64,000 nt of DNA from contig DATCKA010000030.1 of NCBI GenBank assembly GCA_036562495.1, positions 1 to 64,000 on the forward strand. Direction: 5' to 3'. This DNA comes from Geochorda sp036562495 (GTDB lineage Bacteria > Bacillota > Limnochordia > Limnochordales > Geochordaceae). Below the pieces are notes generated by a model. The model searched no databases. It was not told the origin of the DNA and was given only the letters and a program-made list of their open reading frames with translations. Below are positions 33,907 through 43,056 of this stretch, one piece after another. The translations under genes and the position numbers were made by a program. Positions within the stretch are counted from its first letter, which is position 1. Each line of letters opens with the position of its first letter.

Positions 33907-34512
33907 TTACTCCGTCCGGGGCCGGTGCGTCTCACGCGCCACGCCGCGCACCAGCACCCGGATGTGGCTGCAACTGACCCCCGCCGTCTGCCGCAGGTAC
34001 TGCTCGATGCGGGCCTGCACCTCGTCGCACAGCTCCGGGATGCTCTGGTCCGGGGCGACCAGGACGGCCACGCGCACGCCGACGTCACCGCCGCCTCCCG
34101 GGTAGACGTCGACCTCGACGTCCCGGATGCCCTGCACCTGCGCGGCCGCCCGGCGCGCCAGGGTCTGGATGGCCCTCAGGGAGACGTGCACCTCGCCCAG
34201 CCCGGTGGCGCGCACGATGCTGCGCTCGTAGCCCAGGCGCACGAAGGCGGGGCGCAACGCTGCCGCGCCCAGCAGGGCCAGCACGGCGCCCGCCGCGGCC
34301 CCCGCGACCCTCCCCTGCACCGCTCGCTCGCTCATCCAGCGGGAGAGCGCGCCCGGCCCGTCCCACCCGAAGAGCCCCATGCCGAGGCTGGCGAAGCCCG
34401 CCGCCATCACCACCAGCCCGCTCAGCAACACCAGCAGCCGATCGGTCAGGGGAAGCCGGGCGGGCAACTCACCCTCGTCCCGTCGGGGCGACGAAGGTAT
34501 CAACGGCTCCAC
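33907..34512 (-). CDS. amaP: Alkaline shock membrane anchor protein AmaP
   Basis: Membrane protein of 201 residues with two hydrophobic segments (about 24-46 and 67-86), separated by a short loop, then a cytoplasmic Asp23-like half (about 100-190, GEVHVSLRAIQTLARRAAAQ). AmaP anchors Asp23 to the membrane in staphylococci. It lies immediately downstream of the Asp23-family gene. GTG start. Confidence 0.9.
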   Translation of the reverse strand: MEPLIPSSPRRDEGELPARLPLTDRLLVLLSGLVVMAAGFASLGMGLFGWDGPGALSRWMSERAVQGRVAGAAAGAVLALLGAAALRPAFVRLGYERSIVRATGLGEVHVSLRAIQTLARRAAAQVQGIRDVEVDVYPGGGGDVGVRVAVLVAPDQSIPELCDEVQARIEQYLRQTAGVSCSHIRVLVRGVARETHRPRTE

Positions 34513-34530
34513 GGGCTCACCCCTCCCCGC

Positions 34531-35010
34531 TCAGCGGACGCGGCTCTCCTCGGTCCGCTCCGCCTGGGGCAGCTGGACTCCCTGGATGTGGACGTTGACC
34601 TCGGTGACCTCGAGGCCCGTCATGGTCTCGATCTGGCGCTTGACGTTCTCCTGGACCCGCCAGGCCACCTCGGGGATCCGCACCCCGTAATGGACGATGA
34701 CGAAGAGATCGATGGCCGCCTGGTGCTCCCCCACCTCGACCCGCACCCCGCGGGAGAGGTTGCGACGGCCCAGGATCTCCGAGATGCCCCCGGCGATGCC
34801 CCCGGCCATGCCGGCGACGCCCTCCACCTCGATCGCGGCCAGCCCGGCGATGGTGCTGACCACGTCATTGGCGATGCGGACCTCGCCCAGCTCGCCCTCC
34901 TGGGACTCGATGAAGCCCCCGGGGATCTCCTGCGGCAGCTCCTGTCGCCGGTCCTCGCCCGACGAGGTGAGAGCCGGTCGCTGCCCACCCGGCCACTGCT
35001 CGGAATCCAC
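34531..35010 (-). CDS. yqhY: Asp23/Gls24 family envelope stress protein (YqhY)
   Basis: Asp23-family protein of 159 residues, with LGEVRIANDVVSTIAGLAAI, the Gls24 signature, and a YGVRIPEVAWRVQENVK segment. GTG start after GGAGGGG. Place between accC and amaP/nusB matches Bacillus yqhY, whose loss is linked to acetyl-CoA carboxylase mis-regulation; the same link is possible here. Cytoplasmic, probably bound through AmaP. Confidence 0.93.
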   Translation of the reverse strand: MDSEQWPGGQRPALTSSGEDRRQELPQEIPGGFIESQEGELGEVRIANDVVSTIAGLAAIEVEGVAGMAGGIAGGISEILGRRNLSRGVRVEVGEHQAAIDLFVIVHYGVRIPEVAWRVQENVKRQIETMTGLEVTEVNVHIQGVQLPQAERTEESRVR

Positions 35011-35108
35011 CGAAACCCCTCCTCGCGGTGGCCCGCACGGCACGGCGACCGCACGCCGCTCGTGGCCGTCGCGGGCAAGGCCATTATAGCAGGTCGCCGG
35101 ATTCCGCC

Positions 35109-36470
35109 TCAGACGGCGGCCGAGCGCACCTCCTGGCCCTGAAACATGCGCTGGATGAAGTCGGTCGACAGCTCCCCGCGCCGAAACTCCCGGGTCGCCA
35201 CGATGCGGCGCAGGAGGTCGAGGTTGGTGCGGACGCCGTCGATGCGAAACTCCTCCAGGGCCCGGGCCATCCGGGCGACCGCCTCTTCGCGATCCTGCCC
35301 CCATGCCATCAGCTTGGCCAGCAGGGAGTCGTAATACGGCGGCACCGTGTAACCGGCAAAGATCGCCGTGTCGATGCGGATGCCCGGTCCGCCTGGAAAG
35401 TGTATCCCGGTGATGGTACCGGGCGACGGCATGAAGCTCTGCGAGTCCTCGCAGTTGATCCGGCACTCGATGGCGTGCCCGTCGAGCCGCACGTCCTCCT
35501 GGGAGAGCGACAGCTCCTCGCCTGCGGCGATGCGGATCTGGGCCTTCACCAGGTCCACGCCCGTCACCATCTCGGTGACGCCGTGCTCCACCTGGATGCG
35601 CGTGTTCATCTCCAGGAAGTAGAAGCGGCCCTGTTGGTCCAGCAGGAATTCGACGGTGCCTGCGTTGACGTACCCCACCGACCGGGCGGCCCGGATGGCG
35701 GCCTCCCCCATGGCCCGCCGCAACGACTCATCGACGGCCGGCGAGGGCGCCTCTTCGATGATCTTCTGGTGTCGCCGCTGGATGGAGCACTCCCGCTCGC
35801 CCAGGTGCACCATGTGGCCCGCCCGATCGGCCAGGACCTGGATCTCCACGTGCCGGGCGCCCTCCAGCAGGCGCTCCACGTAGACCGAGCCGTCGCCGAA
35901 GGCGGCCTCGGCCTCGGCCCGAGCCGCGGCCAGCACCCGCCGCAGCTCCTCGGGATTGTGGGCGACGCGCATGCCTCGACCGCCGCCCCCCGCGGCCGCC
36001 TTGACCATGACCGGGTAGCCGATCTCGTCGGCGATCTCCAGGGCCTGCTGCTCGTCGACGGGCTCCTGGCTGCCCGGCAGCACCGGCACGCCCGCCTCCG
36101 CCACCCTCTTGCGGGCCTTGAGCTTGTTGCCCATCATCTCGATGGCCGACGAGGGCGGCCCGATGAAGACGATGCCGTGGCTCTCGCAGATCTCGGCGAA
36201 GTCGGCCCGCTCGGAGAGATACCCGTAGCCCGGGTGGATGGCGTCGACGCCGGCCAGCAGCGCGGCGCTGACGATGTTGGGGATGTTGAGGTAGCTGCGG
36301 GCCGACGTCGCTGGCCCGATGCAGTAAGCCTCGTCCGCGAGCTGCACGGGCAGGCTATCCTTGTCCGCCTCGGAGAAGACGGCGACGGTGCGGATCCCGA
36401 GCTCGCGGCACGCCCGGATCACACGCAGGGCGATCTCCCCGCGATTGGCGATCAGCACCTTCTCAAACAC
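35109..36470 (-). CDS. accC: Acetyl-CoA carboxylase biotin carboxylase subunit
   Basis: ATP-grasp biotin carboxylase of 453 residues, first half-reaction of malonyl-CoA synthesis. It begins FEKVLIANRGEIALRVIRAC; KAAAGGGGRGMRV binds ATP, and RECSIQRRHQKIIEEAPSP is the family signature. GTG start after GGTGGAG; upstream codons are not family-like. 96 bp after accB, 98 bp before yqhY. Confidence 0.97.
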   Translation of the reverse strand: MFEKVLIANRGEIALRVIRACRELGIRTVAVFSEADKDSLPVQLADEAYCIGPATSARSYLNIPNIVSAALLAGVDAIHPGYGYLSERADFAEICESHGIVFIGPPSSAIEMMGNKLKARKRVAEAGVPVLPGSQEPVDEQQALEIADEIGYPVMVKAAAGGGGRGMRVAHNPEELRRVLAAARAEAEAAFGDGSVYVERLLEGARHVEIQVLADRAGHMVHLGERECSIQRRHQKIIEEAPSPAVDESLRRAMGEAAIRAARSVGYVNAGTVEFLLDQQGRFYFLEMNTRIQVEHGVTEMVTGVDLVKAQIRIAAGEELSLSQEDVRLDGHAIECRINCEDSQSFMPSPGTITGIHFPGGPGIRIDTAIFAGYTVPPYYDSLLAKLMAWGQDREEAVARMARALEEFRIDGVRTNLDLLRRIVATREFRRGELSTDFIQRMFQGQEVRSAAV

Positions 36471-36566
36471 GTAACGACTCCACCTCTGGAAAAGGGTCCT
36501 GGAGCGCGCTCGCACCCGCCCTGGGCCACCCGCGGGTACGAGGACCTCGCCTCCCCGGCGGGAGGC

Positions 36567-37088
<522 letters not shown>

Positions 37089-37182
37089 GTGCCCACTCCC
37101 ACCTCAGTCACCAAGCGCGGAGCCAGCCGGGCCAAGCACGGCCGTTATTTCACCGTGGCGTCCCTCTTTCCTGCCATCCCCT

Positions 37183-37842
37183 CTACGGGCCGAAAGCGGT
37201 CAGGCTGTCGATGATAGAGATATTCTCCCGCCGCACGCCGGCCATGCGGGCCACCAGCTCGCCGATGCGGGCCGCCCCCTGGGCCGTGACGGGCCTGGGT
37301 ACCACCACCTGCACCCCCGAGTCGCCGATGCTGACGGCCGCGTCCGGTACGCCGGCCGCCGCCAGCAATTGTTCGATCTCGAGCTCCTGGCGGCTCCGCT
37401 GCAACAGCTCCAGCAGCTCGCGCTGCGCCTCGCCCTTGCGAGTCTCCGACGCCTCGGGATCGTCCAGCACCTGGCGGGCCAGCTCCATCTCCTGGCTGCG
37501 CAGGCGCTCACGCTGGGCCCTGAATTCGTCGGGGCTGACCCGCACCGGCGCACTCGCGCCCTGGGAGGCGGTCCCCTGCGCCCCCGGTTCGGCCGCGGCC
37601 GGCACGACCGGCTGTACCGAGACCGTGGCCGACGAGCGGCTCGCAGGCTCGGACGTCGACGAACTGGTGGCCGGCAGCACCTGCACGGGACCGAACTCCC
37701 GGTTGAACGCCAGCGGGACCCCCGAGGCCCACGGCCCCCGCTCGACCACCGACCAGATGGCGAAGCCGAGCAGCCCGGCCGCCACCCCTACCATCCAGTG
37801 CCGTGCGGACCGCATGTTGAGGGTGTAAAACACGGCGCACAC
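37183..37842 (-). CDS. spoIIIAH: SpoIIIAH, stage III sporulation protein
   Basis: Mother-cell membrane protein that meets forespore SpoIIQ to form the feeding-tube channel. 219 residues: TM about 16-33, a Ser/Ala-rich linker, a helical region (about 105-155, ERLRSQEMELARQVLDD) and a C-terminal YscJ-like ring domain ending GVRRENISIIDS. GTG start; other GTG/ATG codons lie within ten residues. Last gene of spoIIIA. Confidence 0.93.
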   Translation of the reverse strand: MCAVFYTLNMRSARHWMVGVAAGLLGFAIWSVVERGPWASGVPLAFNREFGPVQVLPATSSSTSEPASRSSATVSVQPVVPAAAEPGAQGTASQGASAPVRVSPDEFRAQRERLRSQEMELARQVLDDPEASETRKGEAQRELLELLQRSRQELEIEQLLAAAGVPDAAVSIGDSGVQVVVPRPVTAQGAARIGELVARMAGVRRENISIIDSLTAFGP

Positions 37843-37875
37843 TCCCTTCCGACCGACTGGAGAATGGGGCGTCGC

Positions 37876-38547
37876 TCAACGGCGCTTGGCCTCCACGTGG
37901 ATGCGATAGGGCGCGACGCCCAGGGCCGCCGACACCGCACGCTGGATGGCCAGGCGCACGCTCGGATCCCGGGCGCCGTCGGCCACGACCATCACCCCCC
38001 TCACGACCGCGGCGCGCTCGGTGAGCACCACGGGCGACTCCCGGCGCCCGTCACTGTCCCGCACGATGGCGAGCTGGCGCTGAAGGCGACGCTCGGAGAC
38101 CGCGGGAGATCGGCCGGCGTCGGCCTGGGCTGCCGGCTCTCGTTGCTCGACGGTCTCGTCGAAGGCCAGGACCCGCTCGGGCCCCCGTTCCCACGTGATG
38201 AAGACCTTGACGCTGCCCACGCCTTCCATCAGGCCCAGGACGGCCTCCAGCTCACGCTCGACCGCCTCTGCGTAGCCGGAGTTCTCCGCCGATGCCGGAG
38301 CCGGCAGGCTCGTGGCCGCCATCAACCGCTCGTTCCCGGCGCCGCCGGGACCGCCCACGCCGACCGCAGGCGTCGCCGGCCTCATCAGATCCGGCAGACC
38401 CAGAAGCGCAATCCCCACGGCCGCAGCAGCCAGCAGGTAGGCGGCCGTGCGCGCCTGCGCGGGAGGCAGTCGCAGCAAGCCCGACCAGCGTGCCAGCCAC
38501 TCCCGTTCGCGTGCCGACATGGGATGTTGGTCCTGTCGCTCTGCCAT
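37876..38547 (-). CDS. spoIIIAG: SpoIIIAG, stage III sporulation protein
   Basis: Ring-forming component of the SpoIIIA-SpoIIQ channel, 223 residues. TM about 36-53, then a YscJ/FliF-like ring-building domain with YAEAVERELEAVLGLMEGVG and SVKVFITWE, and a C-terminal half with VRGVMVVADGARDPSVRLAI. Start ATG before AERQDQH. Normal length. Confidence 0.93.
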   Translation of the reverse strand: MAERQDQHPMSAREREWLARWSGLLRLPPAQARTAAYLLAAAAVGIALLGLPDLMRPATPAVGVGGPGGAGNERLMAATSLPAPASAENSGYAEAVERELEAVLGLMEGVGSVKVFITWERGPERVLAFDETVEQREPAAQADAGRSPAVSERRLQRQLAIVRDSDGRRESPVVLTERAAVVRGVMVVADGARDPSVRLAIQRAVSAALGVAPYRIHVEAKRR

Positions 38548-38590
38548 CGCGGACCCCGCTCCCGTCGTCACCACAGGCCCTCGCCGCGCC

Positions 38591-39115
38591 TTACGGCACC
38601 ACCTCGAGCTCGAGAGCCCGGGCATCCTCCAGACCCGCCAACGCCGCCACGTAGTCGGGCAGCCGGTCCGGCTCGACGCCGAGGCGGGCCCGGCGTCGCA
38701 CTCGCACCTCCAGGCGAGGCCCGCTCGCGACGTCCAGGCGCCACGCCACCTCCAGCACCTCGTACCCGGCCCCCTCCAGCGCCCGGCGCACGGCCTGCGC
38801 GCTTCTCGCCGCACTCAGCTCCAAGGCCCGGTCGTTCATGCTGGCCTCCAGGCCCTCCCGCACCAGGGGCATCCCCCCCGGCACGGGCTCCCGGGGTTCC
38901 AATACCGGCACCCATCGCGTGGCGGCCTCGTTCCAGACCCCGGCGTCCTCCACCACTCCCACCACCGGCCCGACCACCGCCGCCAACAGGGCCAGGCCCA
39001 TGACGGCCCGCACCGTCCCCCTGAGCGAGCCATCGGGCATCAGCAACGAGACCAGGGTGAAGAGGACCGCCATCGCGACGATCTGCTGGGCCCACTGCAA
39101 CAGGCTCGTCCACAC
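38591..39115 (-). CDS. spoIIIAF: SpoIIIAF, stage III sporulation protein
   Basis: Membrane protein of 174 residues with two TM segments (about 10-26 and 35-53) and a cytoplasmic/intermembrane alpha-beta domain (about 95-174) of SpoIIIAF type. GTG start. It lies between AE and AG with short gaps, same order as in Bacillus. Confidence 0.9.
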   Translation of the reverse strand: MWTSLLQWAQQIVAMAVLFTLVSLLMPDGSLRGTVRAVMGLALLAAVVGPVVGVVEDAGVWNEAATRWVPVLEPREPVPGGMPLVREGLEASMNDRALELSAARSAQAVRRALEGAGYEVLEVAWRLDVASGPRLEVRVRRRARLGVEPDRLPDYVAALAGLEDARALELEVVP

Positions 39116-39136
39116 GGCGTTGTGGCCCCCGCCGCC

Positions 39137-40330
39137 TCAACGGATCAGCCACGGCACCGTCGAGGCCCCCACCATGGCCGTGATGGCCAGGAGGAAGACG
39201 ACCACCGTGGCGGCCAGCCCGGCCAGCAGCAGACCCAGGGTGTCGCCGATGATGCCCAGCGCCCCGGTCAGGGCGGGGTCCCCCACCGGCTCCAGCAGCG
39301 CCGAGGCCAGCCGAAAGACGAAGAGCACCGCCAGGAGCTTGAGCACCGGCGCCAGGCTGACCAACAGCGTCATGGCCAACCCGACGGCCCCCAGGCCGCT
39401 GCGGATGAGCGCCCCACCGCCCGCCACCACCTCGACGGCCTCGGAGACCATCTTGCCGACCACGGGCACCGTGGTGCCGGCGATGAACTTGGTGGTGCGC
39501 AGCGCCACGCTGTCGGCCACCGGACCGATGGCACCCCGCACCGCCACCACCCCCAGCAGCACCGTCAGGCACAACCCCAGCACCACCAGCGACACCTGCT
39601 GGACGAACCGGCTGAGCCTGAACAGCGGGAAGTCCGTGGCCACGTGGCCGGCCACGCCCAGGGTGGCGCCCAGCACCAGCCCCGGTACGACGACGCGTTG
39701 CAGCAGATCCCCCGAGAGCCCCACGACGCCCAGCAGGATGGGATGCAACGCCACCGACGTGGCCGACCCCATGCCCGCCAGGCCCCCCAGCCCCGCCAGG
39801 GTGGGCAAGAGCGCCTGGGCGATGCTGGTCATCTGCCGGATGCTGCCGCCGACCGCCTCCAGCACCACCCGGAAGCTGCCCAGCCCCACCAGCACCAGCG
39901 ACAGCAGCACGACGGCCCGTCCCACCTCGACGACCGCGTCGCCACCCAGCCCCCTGCCGAGCTGGTGCAGCACGGCACCCAGGACGGCCAGCGCCAGGAG
40001 GCGTGCCAGCAGGTGGGCGTTGAGCACCAGCTCCCTCGCGAAGGCGGCCGCGAGCGCCTCCAGCAAGCGTTCCGAGGACGGCAGTCCCTCCCGGCCCATG
40101 GTGCGCAGGAAGCGCCCCCAGTCGACCTCGAGCCGGGCCCGGAGTTCGGGATCCACCATCTCGTAGAGCTCGTCGATCCCCTGCAGGTCGACGTGGGCGA
40201 GACCCTCCTCGTAGACCGCCTCCAGGAGCCCCACCGGGTCGGCCTGGGGCGGTGGGGTCGCCTGTCCACCGTTGGCCGGCGCTGCCACCGCCAGCATCAC
40301 AAGCGCCCAGACCAGCGCGACGCGCATCAT
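39137..40330 (-). CDS. spoIIIAE: SpoIIIAE, stage III sporulation protein
   Basis: Polytopic membrane protein of 397 residues with a signal sequence (about 1-22) and many hydrophobic segments in the C-terminal three quarters. LARLLALAVLGAVLHQL and the long hydrophobic repeats fit SpoIIIAE, thought to be part of the export/channel core. Start MMRVALVW preceded by AGGAAGAGCGGGGG. Confidence 0.93.
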   Translation of the reverse strand: MMRVALVWALVMLAVAAPANGGQATPPPQADPVGLLEAVYEEGLAHVDLQGIDELYEMVDPELRARLEVDWGRFLRTMGREGLPSSERLLEALAAAFARELVLNAHLLARLLALAVLGAVLHQLGRGLGGDAVVEVGRAVVLLSLVLVGLGSFRVVLEAVGGSIRQMTSIAQALLPTLAGLGGLAGMGSATSVALHPILLGVVGLSGDLLQRVVVPGLVLGATLGVAGHVATDFPLFRLSRFVQQVSLVVLGLCLTVLLGVVAVRGAIGPVADSVALRTTKFIAGTTVPVVGKMVSEAVEVVAGGGALIRSGLGAVGLAMTLLVSLAPVLKLLAVLFVFRLASALLEPVGDPALTGALGIIGDTLGLLLAGLAATVVVFLLAITAMVGASTVPWLIR

Positions 40331-40349
40331 CCCCCGCTCTTCCTCGCCT

Positions 40350-40748
40350 TCACGTGATGGCCGGCAGCAGCCGCCACAGTGCATCCAGCAGCGCCACGAA
40401 GACGGGGACGGCCGTCACCAGGATGGCCACCTTGCCGACCAGCTCCACCGTCATGCCAAGCGACGGCTGGCCCGCATCCCGGCAGATCTGCGCTCCGAAG
40501 GCGGCGACGTAGGCGATGGCCATGGCGCGCAGCACCACTCCCAGGTAGGCGCCGTTGCCCCCGGCGGCCCGATCGAGCCGGGCGAAGGTCTGCACCACCT
40601 CCTGGAGCGGCCCCAAGGCCGCTCCCACCGCCAGCGCCGAGAAGGCCACCAACAGCGCCAGGGCCAGCTCGGGCGTCCGTCCTCGCAGCAGGCTCAGCCA
40701 GATGGCGATGACCAGGGCCACGCCGGCCACCCGGCCGACCAGCTCCAC
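40350..40748 (-). CDS. spoIIIAD: SpoIIIAD, stage III sporulation protein
   Basis: Small polytopic membrane protein of 132 residues, FliQ-like in its general layout with SpoIIIAC. Four hydrophobic segments; LGVVLRAMAIAYVAAFGAQI and CRDAGQPSLGMTVELVGKVA are typical. GTG start, 3 bp after spoIIIAC. Confidence 0.93.
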   Translation of the reverse strand: MELVGRVAGVALVIAIWLSLLRGRTPELALALLVAFSALAVGAALGPLQEVVQTFARLDRAAGGNGAYLGVVLRAMAIAYVAAFGAQICRDAGQPSLGMTVELVGKVAILVTAVPVFVALLDALWRLLPAIT

Positions 40749-40751
40749 CGG

Positions 40752-40949
40752 CTACCACCACCGAAAGACGGTCTCGACGTCCCGGAACAGTTGCCCGATG
40801 AGCTGGATGATCCACAGCAGCACGATGATGACGCCGGCCAGGCTCAGCATCTGAGCCTGCTCCTCCCGGCCCGCCTGGGACAGGAAGAGATGCAGAATGG
40901 CGATGACGATACCCAGGCCGGCGATGCGGTAGATCAGGTTGATGTCCAA
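40752..40949 (-). CDS. spoIIIAC: SpoIIIAC, stage III sporulation protein
   Basis: Two-TM protein of 65 residues (about 5-24 and 35-54), starting MDINLIYRIAGLGIVIAILH, the family pattern. Between AB and AD as usual. Part of the mother-cell SpoIIIA complex in the outer forespore membrane. Confidence 0.95.
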   Translation of the reverse strand: MDINLIYRIAGLGIVIAILHLFLSQAGREEQAQMLSLAGVIIVLLWIIQLIGQLFRDVETVFRWW

Positions 40950-40965
40950 CCGGCCGACCCCCGCC

Positions 40966-41487
40966 TCACACCAGCATGATGGCCACGGCCAGCCCGGCCG
41001 CCAGCCCCGAGAACCGATAGAGCCGCTCCAGACGCTGGCGTTCCTGCCCCGCCTGCTCCAGGGCCAGGTGGACCCGCGCCAGGGCGTCGGCCAGCCGGGA
41101 CTCCTGGGTCGCCGCGTCGAGCCGACCGAAGTCCACGCAAAACTCCCGCACCATGTCGAGGTCCTCGGGCATCAAGCAAAGCCGCTCCCGCACCCTCTCC
41201 AAGCCGGCCCACCACGCCTCTCCTGCGGAGGCCGACGCACCGCTCTCCAGCAACCGGGCCGCATGAGCACAGGCTTCCGCCACCGGCCCTCGACCCGCCC
41301 GCGCGGCTCGGGCGAGCGCCACAGCTGCCGGCACCCGTGCGAAGGCGACGGAGGCCCGCAGGATGGTGAGGGCCCGGCGCAGCTGATCCAGGTCGCGGCA
41401 GCGCCCGCCCAGCGCGCTCGCCCGGAGCCAGCCCACCCCTCCCAGACCGCCGGCGGTCAGGAGCAGGCCTGCCACCGTGGCGATCAT
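40966..41487 (-). CDS. spoIIIAB: SpoIIIAB, stage III sporulation protein
   Basis: Protein of 173 residues: N-terminal TM (about 3-20), helical GspF-like middle with LDQLRRALTILRASVAFARV, and a C-terminal TM (about 155-172). ATG overlaps the spoIIIAA stop by 4 bp (ATGA). Resembles type II secretion membrane component folds in the SpoIIIA system. Confidence 0.92.
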   Translation of the reverse strand: MIATVAGLLLTAGGLGGVGWLRASALGGRCRDLDQLRRALTILRASVAFARVPAAVALARAARAGRGPVAEACAHAARLLESGASASAGEAWWAGLERVRERLCLMPEDLDMVREFCVDFGRLDAATQESRLADALARVHLALEQAGQERQRLERLYRFSGLAAGLAVAIMLV

Positions 41488-42539
41488 GGGGCGCCTTCCC
41501 CCGCCGCGGCCGCGCTGATGCGCTCGACGGTACCCGGCCCGTTGCGACGGCTCAGCACGACCACCCGCTCGAAGACCCCCAGCTCGAAGAGGAGCCCCAG
41601 CCCGGGCCGGCGGCGGGCCTGCGTGACGTCGTCGGCATGCGCGGAGGCCAGGATGGTGCAGCCCGAGTGCGCAGCCCGAGCGATGGCCTCGGCGTCGGCG
41701 GCCGTGCCCACCTCGTCGGTCACCAGCACCCCGGGACTGAGCGCGCGCAAGGCCCAGTGGATGCCCTCGACCTTGGGGCATGCATCCAGGACGTCGGTGC
41801 GGGGACCGACGTCGTGTTGCGGCACGCCGCGGAAGCTGCCGGCCAGCTCGGAGCGCTCGTCGATGATGACCACCTGGCTGCCGGGCAGGCTCAGCTCGGG
41901 CACGCCCCAGGAGGCCAGGCGCGCGAGGTCGCGCAAAAGCGTGGTCTTGCCCGCGCCGGGCGGGGAGACCACCAGGGTGCTGGCCAGTCGGGGGGCCCCT
42001 CGCATACGCGACACGACCAGCCGTGCCAGCAGCGGCCGCGCCACGTCCGGCAGGGCTCGCGCGATGCGCAGAGCGACGCTGGAGATCTCGGCCAGGGTAC
42101 GGACCTGGGTGGGCGAGTCGAGGACGACGCGGCCCGCGAAGCCGAGGCGGTGACCTCCGGGCAGCGTGACGAAGCCCTGTCGGAGCTGTTCGGCGACGGC
42201 GTAGACCGACCCACCGCAGGCCCGGTCCACCACCGCCTGCAACAGGGCCTCGTCGACGACCAGGGCATCCGACGGCGCCTCGACCGGCGCTCCCGAAGAG
42301 GCGAGGAAGGTCTCCCGGTCGCCGGCCACCGCCAGCAGGGGGCGATGCCGCCGGATCCGGAGCTCGGTCAATCGGTCGGCCCAGTCGTCGGGCATCCCGG
42401 CGACGGCCCTCGCCAGGGTCTCGGGCAGCCACGCGCCGAGCGCGTCCCGCCACGACCCTCGGCCGGTGCCCCTCGACGCCGGGGCGAGGGCCGGCGAGGC
42501 CTGGTGTCGGCCGTTGCGGCGCATCGGGTCCCATCCCAC
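41484..42539 (-). CDS. spoIIIAA: SpoIIIAA, stage III sporulation ATPase
   Basis: Secretion-type ATPase powering the SpoIIIA complex, 351 residues. Walker A is VVSPPGAGKTTLLRD, with IIDERSELAG and VLVTDEVGT as Walker B/Asp-box motifs. GTG start (ATG five codons on is possible), GGAGG about 10 nt upstream. First gene of spoIIIA; a sigma-E-like promoter lies just upstream. Confidence 0.95.
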   Translation of the reverse strand: MGWDPMRRNGRHQASPALAPASRGTGRGSWRDALGAWLPETLARAVAGMPDDWADRLTELRIRRHRPLLAVAGDRETFLASSGAPVEAPSDALVVDEALLQAVVDRACGGSVYAVAEQLRQGFVTLPGGHRLGFAGRVVLDSPTQVRTLAEISSVALRIARALPDVARPLLARLVVSRMRGAPRLASTLVVSPPGAGKTTLLRDLARLASWGVPELSLPGSQVVIIDERSELAGSFRGVPQHDVGPRTDVLDACPKVEGIHWALRALSPGVLVTDEVGTAADAEAIARAAHSGCTILASAHADDVTQARRRPGLGLLFELGVFERVVVLSRRNGPGTVERISAAAAGEGAP

Positions 42540-42563
42540 CGCGGCTCGTCCTCCTCACGGAGG

Positions 42564-42592
42564 ACCTATGCTTGACCGACCGCCGCGATGAC
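42564..42592 (-). promoter_or_regulatory. Sigma-E-like promoter of the spoIIIA operon
   Basis: Minus-strand GTCATC (42587-42592) and, 16 bp on, CATAGGT (42564-42570), resembling sigma-E elements (about GTCATATT, CATACAAT). It starts about 25 bp before spoIIIAA, an operon known to be sigma-E dependent in Bacillus. Match is partial. Confidence 0.4.
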
Positions 42593-42636
42593 GACCCCGA
42601 TGACGGTCCCGCCGGATGGGTGAGGGAGCCGGTGCC

Positions 42637-43023
42637 TCAGCGCTGGGCCGGTGGCTTCCAGGCCCGCATCAGCTCGGCGCGGCAGTAGGGGCAGTGGATC
42701 GCCTCTTCGAAGGCGCCCAGCTCGCCCTCGGCCAGGCCGACGGTGCGGTGGCACCGCTCGCACTCGACGAAGACCATCGGCTCCTGCTCCTCGTGGGCGC
42801 CCAGCCGCCGGGGCCTGTCGGCCCCGGCACGGGCGACCCCGTCCGGCAGATGTTCCTCGAGGGCCGCCAGGTCCTCGTCGATGCCCCGCATGTAGGCCAG
42901 CGAGAGCCGATGGGCCTCCTGGAGGCGTCGGAGTTCGCGCTCCAGGCGCAAGAGCCGCCGGGAGAGAGCCGTCGTCCCCGACGCTCGCCCCGGCGGCCTC
43001 CACCACGTGGCCATGGTCGTCAC
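42637..43023 (-). CDS. Coiled-coil and zinc-ribbon protein (CD1247-like)
   Basis: Protein of 128 residues (125 from an ATG three codons in). An N-terminal helical/coiled-coil half (about 20-65, RRLLRLERELRRLQEAHRLS) is followed by a zinc ribbon with CERC (88-91) and CPYC (111-114). Such proteins occur between efp and spoIIIAA in many Clostridia, and the layout resembles the CD1247 N-terminal-domain family. Function unknown. Family name tentative; the gene itself is well supported by length and context. Confidence 0.72.
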   Translation of the reverse strand: MTTMATWWRPPGRASGTTALSRRLLRLERELRRLQEAHRLSLAYMRGIDEDLAALEEHLPDGVARAGADRPRRLGAHEEQEPMVFVECERCHRTVGLAEGELGAFEEAIHCPYCRAELMRAWKPPAQR

Positions 43024-43056
43024 CCCGGGCTTTTGTCTGGCCCGGCGGGCTCGACC

